Source: Opitutaceae bacterium
GTDB taxonomy: Bacteria > Verrucomicrobiota > Verrucomicrobiia > Opitutales > Opitutaceae
DNA: 64,000 nt
Assembly (NCBI GenBank): GCA_028281165.1
Contig: JANQKI010000082.1
Coordinates: forward strand, 53,701 to 117,700
Reading direction: 5' to 3'
Below the pieces are notes generated by a model. It was not told where the DNA came from, made no database searches, and was given only the letters and a program-made list of their open reading frames with translations. A program made the translations under genes and the position numbers. Shown here piece by piece: positions 9,376 to 17,618 of this stretch. The number at the start of each line of letters is the position of its first letter. Within the stretch, counting starts at the first letter, position 1.

Positions 9376-9909
9376 ATGAAATTCAATCCAACGACCATAG
9401 ATGGAGCTTTTCTTATCGAAGTCGAGCCAATCGAAGATCAGCGAGGATCCTTTTCTCGGGCCTTTTGCCAAAAGGAGTTCCAACAAGTGGGCATCCAGTT
9501 TTCTCTGGCTCAATGCAATTTGGCAAGAACGAGCGATAAGGGAATCGTGAGGGGATTGCACTACCAAATCGCGCCTGCAGGAGAGCAGAAGCTGATACGC
9601 TGCATACGCGGTCGCGTATTCGATGCGATCATAGATGTACGCAAAGATTCATCTACCTATCTAAAGACATTCACCACCGAGCTGAGTGCCGCAAATCGTC
9701 AGGCACTGTTCATACCAGCCGGAATCGCTCATGGATATCAGACGCTTGAGGCTGACTCAGATTTTTTCTACATGACAGACGAGTTTTATAGTCCAGAGCA
9801 GGAGCGAGGCGTTCGATACAATGATCCAATTGCCTCGTTCTCCTGGCCGCTAGAGCCCCTCGGCATGACCGAACGCGACAAGAATTGGCCGGACATACCG
9901 ACCCGATGA
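9376..9909 (+). CDS. rfbC: dTDP-4-dehydrorhamnose 3,5-epimerase-like protein
   Basis: A 177-residue cupin of the RmlC/RfbC family. FLIEVEPIEDQRGSFSRAFC matches the family's N-terminus, RGLHYQ (about 55-60) contains the catalytic base His and PAGIAHGY (about 114-121) is a conserved substrate-binding segment. FYMTDEFYSPEQERGVRYND is the usual C-terminal signature. It starts 5 bp after rfbG and overlaps the next gene by 4 bp, so in this operon it probably acts on CDP-4-keto-6-deoxyglucose. It could instead serve dTDP-rhamnose synthesis with the rmlA and rmlD-like genes near 41 kb; rmlB is not in the window. Confidence 0.85.
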   Translation: MKFNPTTIDGAFLIEVEPIEDQRGSFSRAFCQKEFQQVGIQFSLAQCNLARTSDKGIVRGLHYQIAPAGEQKLIRCIRGRVFDAIIDVRKDSSTYLKTFTTELSAANRQALFIPAGIAHGYQTLEADSDFFYMTDEFYSPEQERGVRYNDPIASFSWPLEPLGMTERDKNWPDIPTR

Positions 9910-11207
9910 ACTGCCAATCGAAAATGATGCTAGAACCTTACGATAAGTATCTCGATCAGCGAGAAAAGAACGGAAATCCCATACAGGTTGGCCTAGTAGG
10001 AGCAGGCAATCTTGCTCGCATGGCCATAACCCAATTGAAAAACCCCCATCCTAAGGGAATTCGCTTGGCGGCCTTGGCGAATAGAACGCCTTCGAATGCC
10101 AAGAGGCTCCTTGACGATCTCGGTATTGAGAGTGTCGAGACGGATAAAATCGACCCTCTCATAAGCGACTCTACTAGGGGACCTGTAGTATTCTCGGGAG
10201 ATCCAGGCATCCTCTCTCGAACGGAGGGCATCGATGTCATCCTGGACACTACAGGAAGTGTAGACTTCTCTCTCGACATCGCCCTGCAGGCTTTCGATGC
10301 AGGCAAGCACCTGGTCTTGGCGAACGCGGAACTCGATTCCCTCTTAGGACCTGCTCTTAGAAAACTGGCGGACAAGGCAGGCGTGGTATACACGAATATC
10401 GATGGAGACGAACCAGGGGTAGCTTTGAATCTAATTCGCTATCTTTCTTCGATCAATCTCAAGCCTGTAGCTACTGGCAACCTGAAGGGTTTTATCGATC
10501 CGTATCGAAATCCGGATACGCAAGCGGAATTTGCCAAGACTCATGATCAGAATCCAGCCATTGTGACATCTTTCGCCGACGGCACGAAACTTTGCATGGA
10601 GGCGGCGATCATCGCGAACGCGACCGGCTTCAAAGTTGCCCAGCCTGGAATGATCGGTCCTGAGTGCAATCATGTGAATGAGATCGCTTCCCTCTTACCC
10701 GCCGAGCAAATGCTGAAGCATGGACTCGTCGACTACGCTCTTGGAGCCGCTCCCTATACCGGAGCCTTCGTAGTTGTACACGAAACGAATCCAGAACGTA
10801 TGCGCTATCTTGAATACCTAAAGATGGGGCAAGGACCTTTCTATGTTTTCTACACACCCTACCATCTGCCGCATATTCAAATGATGGCTACCATAGGCAG
10901 AGCAGCCGCCGGCCAAGATGCCACCGTCGCATCGATGACAACGCCAACGTGCGAGGTCATCTGCCGAGCCAAGAAGGATCTGGATGCAGGAGAAAAGTTG
11001 GACGGGCCTGGTGGATTTGCCTGCTACGGCGTCATTGAAAATTGGCAGAAAGCCAACTGCCCAGACCGTGGCCTTCCCATTTCCCTTTGCTCAGGCTGCA
11101 AGCTGAAGAGATCGATTCGCAAAGACGAGACTATCCACATTTCAGACGTAATAACTCCGATCGAATCCAAAGCTTTCGAAATGTGGAAATGCTTGAGCAC
11201 GATATGA
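9906..11207 (+). CDS. NAD(P)-dependent oxidoreductase with C-terminal SAF domain (COG4091-like)
   Basis: A protein of about 433 residues. An N-terminal homoserine-dehydrogenase-like Rossmann domain (IQVGLVGAGNLARMAI, then ILDTTGSVDFSLD) is followed by a catalytic region and a C-terminal SAF-type domain (KKDLDAGEKLDGPGGFACYG ... LPISLCSGCKLKRSI). The ATG at 9906 overlaps the rfbC stop as ATGA and is preferred over an upstream TTG at 9885. Such proteins are called 'predicted homoserine dehydrogenase', but the position inside a CDP-sugar operon points to reduction or rearrangement of a keto-sugar intermediate. I know of no characterised member in such a pathway. Confidence 0.75.
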   Translation: MNCQSKMMLEPYDKYLDQREKNGNPIQVGLVGAGNLARMAITQLKNPHPKGIRLAALANRTPSNAKRLLDDLGIESVETDKIDPLISDSTRGPVVFSGDPGILSRTEGIDVILDTTGSVDFSLDIALQAFDAGKHLVLANAELDSLLGPALRKLADKAGVVYTNIDGDEPGVALNLIRYLSSINLKPVATGNLKGFIDPYRNPDTQAEFAKTHDQNPAIVTSFADGTKLCMEAAIIANATGFKVAQPGMIGPECNHVNEIASLLPAEQMLKHGLVDYALGAAPYTGAFVVVHETNPERMRYLEYLKMGQGPFYVFYTPYHLPHIQMMATIGRAAAGQDATVASMTTPTCEVICRAKKDLDAGEKLDGPGGFACYGVIENWQKANCPDRGLPISLCSGCKLKRSIRKDETIHISDVITPIESKAFEMWKCLSTI

Positions 11208-11252
11208 ATTGCGATGTGGCAACAACCACGAAACTAATCTGTTAATCTAATA

Positions 11253-12032
11253 ATGAAAGTAGTACTCTTCTGCGGCGGACTTGGAACACGTCTCCGAGAA
11301 TACGGACGCAACATACCGAAGCCCCTGGTGCCAATCGGCTATCGTCCTGTTCTTTGGCATGTCATGAAATACTATGCCCATTTTGGATACAAGGATTTCA
11401 TTCTATGCCTTGGCTATCGAGCCGATACCATCAAGAAGTATTTTCTCGAGTACGACGAGTATATCACCAATGACTTCACAATGTCGGAAGGGGGGTCTAA
11501 AGTCGATCTAATGCAAAGTGATATTCAGGACTGGAAAATCACTTTTGTGGATACAGGGCTAAACTCGAATATAGGGACGCGCTTGCAAAAAGTCCGCAAA
11601 TATCTTGGAGACGACGATTACTTCATGGCCAATTATTCTGACGGACTGACCAACTACCACCTCCCAACAATGATAAGCTCCTTTAAGGAATCCGGGAAAA
11701 TTGGAGCGTTTCTATGCGCTCCACCGTCTCAAACCTTTCATGTCGTGCAACTCTCTGATACTGAAAATGTGGAAGAGATAAAATACGTAGGTGACACAGA
11801 CATACTAGTAAACTGTGGTTTTTTCATTTTTAAGCAGGAAGTATTCGATTTTATGAAGCCCGGTGAGGAGCTCGTAATCGAACCATTTAGAAGGCTGATA
11901 GAAAAGAACCAGCTGCAAGGATTACGATGCGAGAAATTTTGGGCCATGGACACTTTCAAAGAGCAACAAGAGTTAACAGACTTGTTTGAAAGAGGAGTTG
12001 CTCCGTGGGAAGTCTGGAGGCCGGATAGTTAG
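11253..12032 (+). CDS. rfbF: Glucose-1-phosphate cytidylyltransferase
   Basis: A 259-residue nucleotidyltransferase making CDP-glucose from CTP and glucose 1-phosphate. MKVVLFCGGLGTRLREYG is the RfbF form of the G-G-x-G-T-R-L signature, with IPKPLVPIGYRPVLWHVMKY supplying the substrate lysine and sugar site. YFMANYSDGLTNYHL carries the metal-binding aspartate region. Length agrees with Salmonella RfbF (257). It feeds the dehydratase at 8291. The start has no Shine-Dalgarno (TAATCTAATA precedes the ATG). Confidence 0.93.
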   Translation: MKVVLFCGGLGTRLREYGRNIPKPLVPIGYRPVLWHVMKYYAHFGYKDFILCLGYRADTIKKYFLEYDEYITNDFTMSEGGSKVDLMQSDIQDWKITFVDTGLNSNIGTRLQKVRKYLGDDDYFMANYSDGLTNYHLPTMISSFKESGKIGAFLCAPPSQTFHVVQLSDTENVEEIKYVGDTDILVNCGFFIFKQEVFDFMKPGEELVIEPFRRLIEKNQLQGLRCEKFWAMDTFKEQQELTDLFERGVAPWEVWRPDS

Positions 12033-12102
12033 CTAAAGCTTTATATCCAATAATTGGATTCGATGTGAGTATTCCTAACTCGTAAATGCGTATCAAACAG
12101 GC

Positions 12103-13590
12103 ATGAAGCGATCGCTTATAAATATTCTAAGATGCCCCTTTTGCAGTGGTTATGTTTCCATTGAGAAAAAAAAAGAGGTGGTCAAGGATGATATTAGATA
12201 CGGCATTCTTTTTTGCTCCGAATGTGCTGCCAAATACCCTATTGTCGAAGGAATAGTGATTTTCCAGACGCTCGAAGGCAGAGTCAATATATACGACGAG
12301 GCTGATGGGGCAATCTTATTTAAAGGTCCAGAAGTATCGTATTTAGTCCATTTGATTGAAATGGGCAGGTCAATAGAAGCCTTTGCAGCGCTTTTAAACC
12401 CTTTGAGCCATAATGGGACTCCATTTCTTGGTCTTCATAAGTATAATAGGAGAAAGAAAGCCAATGAAGATCAGCGAGAAATTATCGCTCAACAAGAGAT
12501 TAGGCCCAAGGAAGCTAGATTTGGAAGGATCAAATATCGCATAAACAAACGGCTGATGAAATACGTGTTGCCTCGAACAAGAGCCACGTTGGCAAAATTT
12601 CTTTACGACAAAGGTGACGAGCTCTCCGCAATAGATTTAATCGATCTATATTATAGAAAGTACTCTGGCAGTGAAATGGCGAATTATTTTAAATATAGAT
12701 TCGGTCAACCAAGGCATCTGGCGGCACTGTCGCTTGCGTCGCTTTTGTCGAAAGCCGACGGACCCATTTTGGACTTGGCATGCGGAGTTGGCCACATTAC
12801 TCATTACCTGGCTAATATAAGGCGAGACAAGATAACAGTCGGTATCGATCATGACTTTTTCAGGCTGTACATCGCCAAAAACTCGATCGTTCCGTCTGCC
12901 GATTTCATATGCTGCAACGCGGATGGAGCGCTGCCATTCAAAAGCTCGGCATTTCAAGGTTCCATCTGTTCAGACGCATTCCATTATTTTCCAAACCAAT
13001 GGGGGTGTGCTCGCGAACTTAAACGCCTGATAGACGACGACGGAATTATCATACTCGCATGCGTAGGAAACGTGAAGCGTTCTCCAAATGAAAGTCACGA
13101 ACTAAGCGCAGAGGGTTACAGTAGGCTGTTTGAAGAAATGCCGACAGTGACGACGGGCGAAGAAGAATTAAGAAGCCGTTATCTCGAAGGCCGCGGTCCA
13201 GACTTAAGTCGAATAGATCGAAGCGACGAATTGGAAAATCAGAAGTGGCTCTCAATTATCGCTTCCAAAAATCAAGGGCTATTCTCGCCCCAAGGAGAAT
13301 TTGAAGATTGGCCACACGCCACAGGAAGACTCAACTTGAACCCATTGTATGTACACCAGGTAGCAGATTCAAAGGAGATGGCTGTATTCAAATTCGAATT
13401 CCCTTCGAGGTGGTACGAATTTGAAGACGCCGCTTATACCGAATATGCCCCACCAATAGTAGAGCTTAGCGATTCGATTCTAGAAGCCATAGCACAACAG
13501 CGCCGAACGGAGCAACTAGAGAAGCTTATTCGAACGTTCGTGATTATAGGCATGCCAGAAAACTACTTAAAACGATCTATCTCGGCCTAA
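12103..13590 (+). CDS. SAM-dependent methyltransferase with N-terminal Trm112-like zinc motif
   Basis: A 495-residue protein. Residues 10-60 contain two Cys pairs (CPFC and CSEC) followed by KYPIVEGIVIFQ, as in Trm112-like zinc domains. A central helical, basic segment of about 150 residues follows, then a class I methyltransferase: GPILDLACGVGHITHYLA (about 222-239) is the SAM motif I and GALPFKSSAFQGSICSDAFHYF is the motif II/post-I region. It lies between a cytidylyltransferase and a PIG-L deacetylase, so methylation of a sugar or lipid intermediate is likely. The substrate is unknown, and the long C-terminal 170 residues are not recognised. Confidence 0.75.
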   Translation: MKRSLINILRCPFCSGYVSIEKKKEVVKDDIRYGILFCSECAAKYPIVEGIVIFQTLEGRVNIYDEADGAILFKGPEVSYLVHLIEMGRSIEAFAALLNPLSHNGTPFLGLHKYNRRKKANEDQREIIAQQEIRPKEARFGRIKYRINKRLMKYVLPRTRATLAKFLYDKGDELSAIDLIDLYYRKYSGSEMANYFKYRFGQPRHLAALSLASLLSKADGPILDLACGVGHITHYLANIRRDKITVGIDHDFFRLYIAKNSIVPSADFICCNADGALPFKSSAFQGSICSDAFHYFPNQWGCARELKRLIDDDGIIILACVGNVKRSPNESHELSAEGYSRLFEEMPTVTTGEEELRSRYLEGRGPDLSRIDRSDELENQKWLSIIASKNQGLFSPQGEFEDWPHATGRLNLNPLYVHQVADSKEMAVFKFEFPSRWYEFEDAAYTEYAPPIVELSDSILEAIAQQRRTEQLEKLIRTFVIIGMPENYLKRSISA

Positions 13591-13619
13591 GAGATTATAA
13601 AAGAAGGTCAGTATCCAAT

Positions 13620-14261
13620 ATGTTAAGTCTTTCAATCTCAAATGCCAAAAAGATACTATGTCTAGGGGCACATTCCGATGACATCGAGATCGGGTGCGGG
13701 GCAACCTTGTTAACCTTGACTCGCAATAATCCCAATTTCGAAGTTCTCTGGATTGTTTTCAGCGCAAAAGACCTTCGAGCCGCCGAGGCACGTAGCAGTG
13801 CAAACGCTTTTCTTGAGAACATTCATTCAAAAAACGTCGTGGTAAAGGATTTCCGCGAAAGCTTCTTCCCCTCTCAAACCGAACAGATCAAAAAATATTT
13901 CGAAGAAATAAAGACGAGCTTCGATCCTGAAATTGTGTTTACCCACTGTCGAGAAGATCGCCATCAAGATCATCGAATACTATCAGATTTGACCTGGAAC
14001 ACATTTCGCAATCATACAATATTGGAATACGAAATACCAAAGTTTGACGGAGATTTTGGCAATCCGAATACTTTTATAGAAATCGACACGGCGATTGCCA
14101 ATAGAAAAGTCGAATACCTTTCTCGCTTTTTTAAAAGTCAGGCAAACAAGCATTGGTTTTCGGAAGAGCTTTTCCTTGGGCTTATGCGCATACGCGGCAT
14201 GGAATGCGCTTGTGAATATGCCGAAGCCTTCTACGGCAGGAAAGTAGCGATCAAGATTTAA
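13620..14261 (+). CDS. PIG-L/LmbE family deacetylase
   Basis: A 213-residue protein of the zinc-dependent N-acetylglucosamine deacetylase family. LCLGAHSDDIEIGCGATL (about 13-30) has the AHxDD motif (His18, Asp20, Asp21) and HCREDRHQDHR (about 105-115) supplies the third zinc-binding His of the HxxDH motif. In polysaccharide loci such enzymes remove an N-acetyl group, freeing an amine. Here an ACP-based acylation module follows directly, so deacetylation followed by re-acylation with a special acid is an attractive but unproven reading. Confidence 0.85.
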   Translation: MLSLSISNAKKILCLGAHSDDIEIGCGATLLTLTRNNPNFEVLWIVFSAKDLRAAEARSSANAFLENIHSKNVVVKDFRESFFPSQTEQIKKYFEEIKTSFDPEIVFTHCREDRHQDHRILSDLTWNTFRNHTILEYEIPKFDGDFGNPNTFIEIDTAIANRKVEYLSRFFKSQANKHWFSEELFLGLMRIRGMECACEYAEAFYGRKVAIKI

Positions 14262-14298
14262 AGTTCTAATTCCGAGAAAGGGTATTTATTAGATTAGA

Positions 14299-15165
14299 AT
14301 GGAAATGGATGATCACCCCATCTGCGTCATAACAGGTGGAACATCGGGAATCGGCCGAGCAGCAGCACACCTTTTAGCTAAACAAGGCTATTCGCTAGTC
14401 ATAGTCGGTAGGAATCAACGAAGAGGGAAACGCGCTCGCAGCGAAATCAAGCGATATTATGATCAGATCGAGGTCTCATTCGAGACAGCAGATCTTGCAT
14501 CGCAGGACGACACGATGGAGCTTGCGAAAAGGATAAGAGACAGATACCCGACCATCGATCTTCTTATCAATAATGCAGGACAGCGCATCGACCATTATCA
14601 GGAAGGCGAAAACGGATGGGAACTCACCTTCACCACGAATCACTTGAGCCACTACATTCTGACAAATTCACTATGGAAACAACTCTCAAGATCCAATAAC
14701 GGGAGCGTCATTACGATTACATCAAGCGCTCACTGGCAAGCCCGATCAGACTATCCCTGGATAGCCAAAGAACATGAATACGACCGAAAGCAATCTTATG
14801 CGAAATCAAAGCTGGCCAATTTATTGTTTGCTTTCGAGTTCGCGAGAAGAGCAGAGGACACGGGCATCGTTTCCAACGCCGTTGATCCAGGCATAGCCGC
14901 AACAAGATTCGCGAGCAATAACGGTCATATCGCTTGGGCAAAGCATGTCTTCTCTCACTTGGTCAGAGGTCAGCTGCGAAGCTCTAAGGATTGTGCAAGA
15001 TCGATTGCTTACTTAGCGAAAGTAAAAGATAAGCCAAACGAAAAGCTTATCTTTGGTTGCAAAAGCGTCCAAGCATCAGCCGATGCCTACAAGCGGGAAC
15101 TGGCAAAAGAACTGTGGGAATTAAGTTCGAATATAAGCGGAATCGATTTACAGTTCAATCTATAG
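14299..15165 (+). CDS. Short-chain dehydrogenase/reductase (retinol dehydrogenase-like)
   Basis: A 288-residue classical SDR. VITGGTSGIGRAAAHLL (about 11-27) is the NAD(P)-binding TGxxxGIG motif, followed by an Arg-rich stretch that favours NADPH. LLINNAG (about 92-98) is the NNAG motif, SSAHW has the catalytic Ser and SYAKSKLANL the YxxxK pair. The closest recognisable type is the retinol-dehydrogenase/WW-domain-oxidoreductase group rather than FabG. It begins the block of fatty-acid-like genes and probably reduces a keto group on a sugar or on a carrier-bound acyl chain. Confidence 0.85.
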   Translation: MEMDDHPICVITGGTSGIGRAAAHLLAKQGYSLVIVGRNQRRGKRARSEIKRYYDQIEVSFETADLASQDDTMELAKRIRDRYPTIDLLINNAGQRIDHYQEGENGWELTFTTNHLSHYILTNSLWKQLSRSNNGSVITITSSAHWQARSDYPWIAKEHEYDRKQSYAKSKLANLLFAFEFARRAEDTGIVSNAVDPGIAATRFASNNGHIAWAKHVFSHLVRGQLRSSKDCARSIAYLAKVKDKPNEKLIFGCKSVQASADAYKRELAKELWELSSNISGIDLQFNL

Positions 15166-15243
15166 CAGTATTTTCCATAGGGTTTTCCCCTTTTCGAAAC
15201 GATAGAGGACCTCTATTTAAGATAATCTAAAAGCAGATCAGCT

Positions 15244-16287
15244 ATGCCATTCACGAAAACCAGATCAGCCATTATCAAAGCCATCACGTCCTGCGTACCT
15301 CCCAAGCAGTTCGATAATATGAAAGATGCTACCGAATTTAACATCGAAGAAGTCAAGAAAGTAGTACGGATGGCTGGCGTGGAACAACGCTATATGGCAA
15401 ACGACTCGATTTGTAGCAGCGACCTTTGCCTCGCCGCTGCTAAAGATGTCATGAGCTCGCTTGGCTGGAAAAACGACACTATCGACCTCTTGATTTTCGT
15501 GACGCAAAGCCAGGATTACTTCCTACCATCGAATGCTTGCTTGATTCACCGCGACTTGAATTTACCAGCGTCTTGTGCAGCTTTCGACGTGGGATTGGGT
15601 TGTTCTGGCTATCCCTACGGAGTATGGCTGGCTTCGATGATACTGCAGAGCCCCGGTTTCAAAAGAGCACTCCTTTTGCATGGCGAAACACCTACAAGAT
15701 TTTCCAGTAACACTGATCGAGCTGTTGCATTACTCTTTGGAGATGCTGGTTCGGCAACGGCAATCGAAGCAAATGAGTCTGATAACGAAGGCGATGAATG
15801 GGTATTCAGCGTTCATACCGATGGAACCGGATACTCGGATCTCATCATCAGAGGCGGCGGCTTCAGAGATCGTTTTCCCAATGATAGAAAATCCTGTTTT
15901 GTCCACATGAATGGTGCAAATATCTTCAATTTCACGATCAAGAGCGTTCCCAAATTAGTCGATGATACGCTTGAAGGCGCGGGTCTTACTAGGGATGAAA
16001 TCGATTATTTCATTCTCCACCAATCTAATCGATTCATAATGAGCCACTTGGCGAAAAAAATCGGAATTCCTAGCGAAAAACTACCATTGACGATCACCAA
16101 ATTTGGCAGCGCGGGGGGACCTTCGGTTCCATTGACGGTTGTAAACGGAGGATTAAAGCGTCCAACCGACAAGCCGCTTAAGCTACTCATGCTAGGATAC
16201 GGCGTGGGCCTTTCCTGGGGTTCAGCGCTTGTGGATCTTTCTCCTGAAGCTGTTCTTAGCCATTTGGTTCTCAACACCATAAACTAA
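15244..16287 (+). CDS. 3-oxoacyl-ACP synthase III-like (KAS III) with Asn-to-Ser triad change
   Basis: A 347-residue FabH-like thiolase-fold enzyme. Cys120 in DVGLGCSGYPYG is the acyl-accepting cysteine and His259 in FILHQSNRF the second triad residue. The third residue, Asn in FabH (GNTSxAS), is Ser289 in KFGSAGGPSVPLT. The His-to-Ser spacing of 30 equals His244-Asn274 in E. coli FabH, so the alignment is unambiguous. Family members condense an acyl-CoA with malonyl-ACP; FabH-like proteins in surface polysaccharide loci are thought to make short hydroxyacyl groups. The altered triad could weaken decarboxylation or favour acyl transfer. It lies in one block with two SDRs and two ACPs. Confidence 0.88.
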   Translation: MPFTKTRSAIIKAITSCVPPKQFDNMKDATEFNIEEVKKVVRMAGVEQRYMANDSICSSDLCLAAAKDVMSSLGWKNDTIDLLIFVTQSQDYFLPSNACLIHRDLNLPASCAAFDVGLGCSGYPYGVWLASMILQSPGFKRALLLHGETPTRFSSNTDRAVALLFGDAGSATAIEANESDNEGDEWVFSVHTDGTGYSDLIIRGGGFRDRFPNDRKSCFVHMNGANIFNFTIKSVPKLVDDTLEGAGLTRDEIDYFILHQSNRFIMSHLAKKIGIPSEKLPLTITKFGSAGGPSVPLTVVNGGLKRPTDKPLKLLMLGYGVGLSWGSALVDLSPEAVLSHLVLNTIN

Positions 16288-16477
16288 CTTGCACGAAAAT
16301 CTCCGCAAACGACAAAAATATCATATCATTGAAGATAGCTTTTTACTGAAATACAGGTAGTTTTAGCTAGTAAGCTTTAAGCATATAATTTCTCACAGAT
16401 GACCTTATACACAAAGTTGAAGTTTTTATGTTGTGGAGAAACGAAATTGGCCGATTCTCTGCCCAATTTGAAAAATT

Positions 16478-17245
16478 ATGGATAAAAAGCCATTTATTGA
16501 TTTTGAAGGCCAAATTGTCCTGGTAACTGGAGCTACTTCAGGTATTGGGAAAGCAATTGCAATTCAACTTTCGCAATGCGGTGCCAAGGTAATCCTATCT
16601 GGTCGAAACTTGGAACTACTTGAGGAAACCTCGAGCGAAATTGGAAATGGATCGTCCATTTCGTGGCAAATGGATTTAATCGATATTCCTTCGATCTTGC
16701 CCAGCATTAAGAAACTAGCAAGCGAGCACGGTCGCATATATGGCTTTTGTCATTCCGCAGGCATTATCGAAACGAAACCCCTTCGCTCGATCGATATGAA
16801 TAGTCTTCGGTCCTTGATGGAAATTAATGTTAACGCCGGACTCGAACTGGCGAAATGCATAACACGAAGAGATGTAATGACCCAAGATTGCGGCTCGATA
16901 TTATTTATGTCCTCGATCTCCAGTTGGATCGCATCACCAGGACAGGTGGCCTATAGCGCCTCGAAAGGAGCCATTCTCTCGGCTGCAAGAACTATGGCTA
17001 TCGAGCTGGCTAGGCGAAATATAAGAGTCAACACGATTTCTCCAGGGTTGGTAAAAACGCCAATGGCGGAAAAAAGCAATTCATTGATGGCTAAGGGTCA
17101 AGTTAGCGAACTTGAGTCAGCCCATCCTCTTGGTCCAGGAGAACCAGGCGATGTTGCCAGAGCTGCAGCATTCATATTAGCCCCGCAAAATAAGTGGCTA
17201 ACGGGATCAGACCTAATTATCGATGGCGGCTTTACAGCTCGCTAG
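16478..17245 (+). CDS. SDR-family 3-oxoacyl-ACP reductase-like protein
   Basis: A 255-residue classical SDR of the FabG type. VLVTGATSGIGKAIAIQL (about 14-31) is the cofactor motif. Ser in MSSISSW and the Tyr/Lys pair in VAYSASKGA (about 160-168) are catalytic. The C-terminus WLTGSDLIIDGGFTAR is the usual FabG ending. It follows the KAS III-like gene and is just upstream of an acyl carrier protein, so reduction of a 3-oxoacyl-ACP to a hydroxyacyl-ACP is the simplest role. An inverted repeat AAATTGG/CCAATTT (16444-16450, 16463-16469) ends 8 bases before the start. Confidence 0.85.
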   Translation: MDKKPFIDFEGQIVLVTGATSGIGKAIAIQLSQCGAKVILSGRNLELLEETSSEIGNGSSISWQMDLIDIPSILPSIKKLASEHGRIYGFCHSAGIIETKPLRSIDMNSLRSLMEINVNAGLELAKCITRRDVMTQDCGSILFMSSISSWIASPGQVAYSASKGAILSAARTMAIELARRNIRVNTISPGLVKTPMAEKSNSLMAKGQVSELESAHPLGPGEPGDVARAAAFILAPQNKWLTGSDLIIDGGFTAR

Positions 17246-17273
17246 CTATCAAAAAAATTCAAGCACTTTTGAA

Positions 17274-17510
17274 ATGACTGAAGCAGAAGCCCTTGAATGG
17301 ATTGCAGAACTGTTTGAAGAATCTAGCGACGCAATTCAAGCGGATACACCACGAGATGACGTTCCAGCTTGGGATTCGCTAGGAGTGCTTTCTTTGATTG
17401 CTGCGTTGGATCAAAGATGTGGAATCGTATTGTCAGGTGAGGAAATTGAAAAGATGACCAGGATCGACGATATACTGGAGGTATTACGAGTAAATAAAAA
17501 ACTAGAATAA
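17274..17510 (+). CDS. Acyl carrier protein (first of two)
   Basis: A small acidic four-helix carrier of 78 residues, starting at the ATG at 17274 (MTEAEALEWIAELF). An earlier in-frame ATG at 17223 lies inside the preceding SDR gene and would add a non-ACP tail. The segment VPAWDSLGVLSLIAALD has the phosphopantetheine attachment Ser35 in the DSLG context. It probably carries the chain handled by the adjoining KAS III and SDR. Conversion to holo-form needs a phosphopantetheinyl transferase; one is encoded at 32542. Confidence 0.85.
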   Translation: MTEAEALEWIAELFEESSDAIQADTPRDDVPAWDSLGVLSLIAALDQRCGIVLSGEEIEKMTRIDDILEVLRVNKKLE

Positions 17511-17618
17511 CTTTAAGATCTGTATGGATTGCTACCATTGATCATAAAGCGTATAGCAATGCCCTAACACATATTTGCTAGGATTACCTCATTCTAATTT
17601 GTCTAGCTCTACTCTCTG

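Noticed and set aside
12103..13590. Possible fused two-gene product (Trm112 domain plus methyltransferase)
   Set aside because: Trm112-like motifs at the N-terminus of bacterial methyltransferases are common; no frameshift or fusion scar is visible.
16399..16485. A 28-codon frame whose TAA overlaps the ATG of the FabG-like gene
   Set aside because: It could be a leader peptide with coupled translation, but it has no Shine-Dalgarno and no attenuation-like codon run; too short to support.
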